NCBI GenBank assembly: GCA_035315885.1
Contig: DATFXM010000116.1
Span: forward strand, 1 to 51,986
DNA from: DATFXM01 sp035315885
Lineage (GTDB): Bacteria; Acidobacteriota; Blastocatellia; UBA7656
DNA length: 51,986 nucleotides
Direction: 5' to 3'
This document shows positions 51,566 through 51,986 of the stretch, in pieces. Within the stretch, counting starts at the first letter, position 1, and each line of letters opens with the position of its first letter. The notes beneath the pieces are model-generated. The model was not told where the DNA came from. It saw only the letters and a list, made by a program, of their open reading frames with translations, and did not search any database. The position numbers and the translations under genes were made by a program.

Positions 51566-51986
51566 TTAGGGCAGGTTAGGAGGAGCGCGTGGTTGGATGG
51601 ATTCATCCAGGCGCTCGAGGACGATCCGTGGCGTGAATGGCACCGCGGATGTCGAGGTCTCGGAGCAGTGAATTGTAATTGATGCTATCAGGCTGAGATC
51701 GCATGAACAGCCTGAAGGCCGAGTTTGAACTTTCGCGATCGAGCGAGCACTCTCACTGCGATCAGGTATCGGATGAACCTGGCCCTCGACGAGTGCGTCA
51801 GCGGGAAGGTGGACGGCGACTATTGAATGAGTCGCAGCGGTTCGCCTGGCTTCGAGTTCGAGACGAGTTTCGTTCCACTCAGGATACGCGCTGGCGAAAG
51901 GTGAAGCGAGAGCTACGGCGAGGGCGGCTTTTGCTTCGTTGAGTCTGCCTAACTCACCCAACTCAACAGCGAGCGCATTGTGGTAG
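51566..51986 (-). CDS. Partial TPR-like protein cut by the window edge
   Basis: The frame runs off the right edge of the window, so the N-terminus is missing. The first visible residues (YHNALAVELGELGRLNEAKA, then ALAVALASPF) look like the end of a tetratricopeptide repeat helix pair. The rest, after ELEARR, does not look like TPR and has a composition of a frame-shifted or non-coding tail. Either the gene ends in a variable tail or it has been disrupted by a frameshift. The call rests on one helix pair only. Confidence 0.35.
   Translation of the reverse strand, partial: YHNALAVELGELGRLNEAKAALAVALASPFASAYPEWNETRLELEARRTAATHSIVAVHLPADALVEGQVHPIPDRSESARSIAKVQTRPSGCSCDLSLIASITIHCSETSTSAVPFTPRIVLERLDESIQPRAPPNLP

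Overview
The window looks like a chromosomal segment of an Acidobacteriota bacterium, most likely of the Blastocatellia type. This is inferred from gene content and style: a DUF2911 protein, a large secreted Cys-rich protein, an S9 peptidase, an M20 hydrolase, a DUF1835 protein, a split nuo locus, moderately high GC and many small intergenic repeats. No 16S gene is present to prove it. Apart from one tRNA-Leu there are no RNA genes I can recognise, no CRISPR array and no insertion sequence.

Layout. 1-7.4 kb: a long PilT-type ATPase, a secreted DUF2911 protein and a 1442-aa secreted protein. 7.6-13.8 kb: rlmN, a RecB-like nuclease, a membrane-anchored metallophosphoesterase, an alpha/beta hydrolase and a DUF1835 protein. 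14.2-16.7 kb: two divergent citrate-synthase paralogues, one fused to a DNA-binding helix-turn-helix, with overlapping dyads between them. 16.9-19.8 kb: pnp and rpsO. 20-25.8 kb: a SPOR-domain protein, a small PD-(D/E)xK-like protein, hpt, a MidA/NDUFAF7 methyltransferase, nuoB and nuoA. 26-34.2 kb: tRNA-Leu followed by the proteostasis cluster tig-clpP-clpX-lon-engB and then rho, closed by a strong intrinsic terminator. 34.4-36.8 kb: a CitE-like lyase and a mesaconyl-CoA-hydratase-like double hot-dog protein. 36.8-43.5 kb: a secreted hydrolase, pyrE, a BNR/Ycf48-like protein, an S9 peptidase and an M20 hydrolase. 43.6-44.6 kb: an NAD-dependent epimerase. 44.7-49.1 kb: a minus-strand operon with a small secreted Gly/Ala-rich peptide, a Yip1-like membrane protein, a SpoIIM/DUF95 protein, an ABC ATPase, an ABC-2 permease and a YD-repeat protein. 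49.1-52 kb: sparse DNA with two minisatellites, a tiny zinc-ribbon/HTH protein, one hypothetical gene and a truncated TPR-like gene at the edge.

How things fit together. The housekeeping blocks are conventional. Two parts stand out. First, the peptide-Yip1-SpoIIM-ABC operon combines a 90-aa precursor-like peptide with the DUF95 and ABC partners known from circular-bacteriocin loci, and could be an undescribed peptide export or maturation system. Second, the HTH-citrate synthase gene faces an ordinary citrate synthase gene across dyads that contain both predicted -35 boxes, which suggests a metabolic enzyme regulating its own locus.

The intergenic DNA is also unusual. At least two dispersed repeat families, a 7-bp periodic one and a GC-rich GRGACGCG one, occupy many of the gaps, often as long inverted repeats, and in several places supply the stop codons of the flanking genes.
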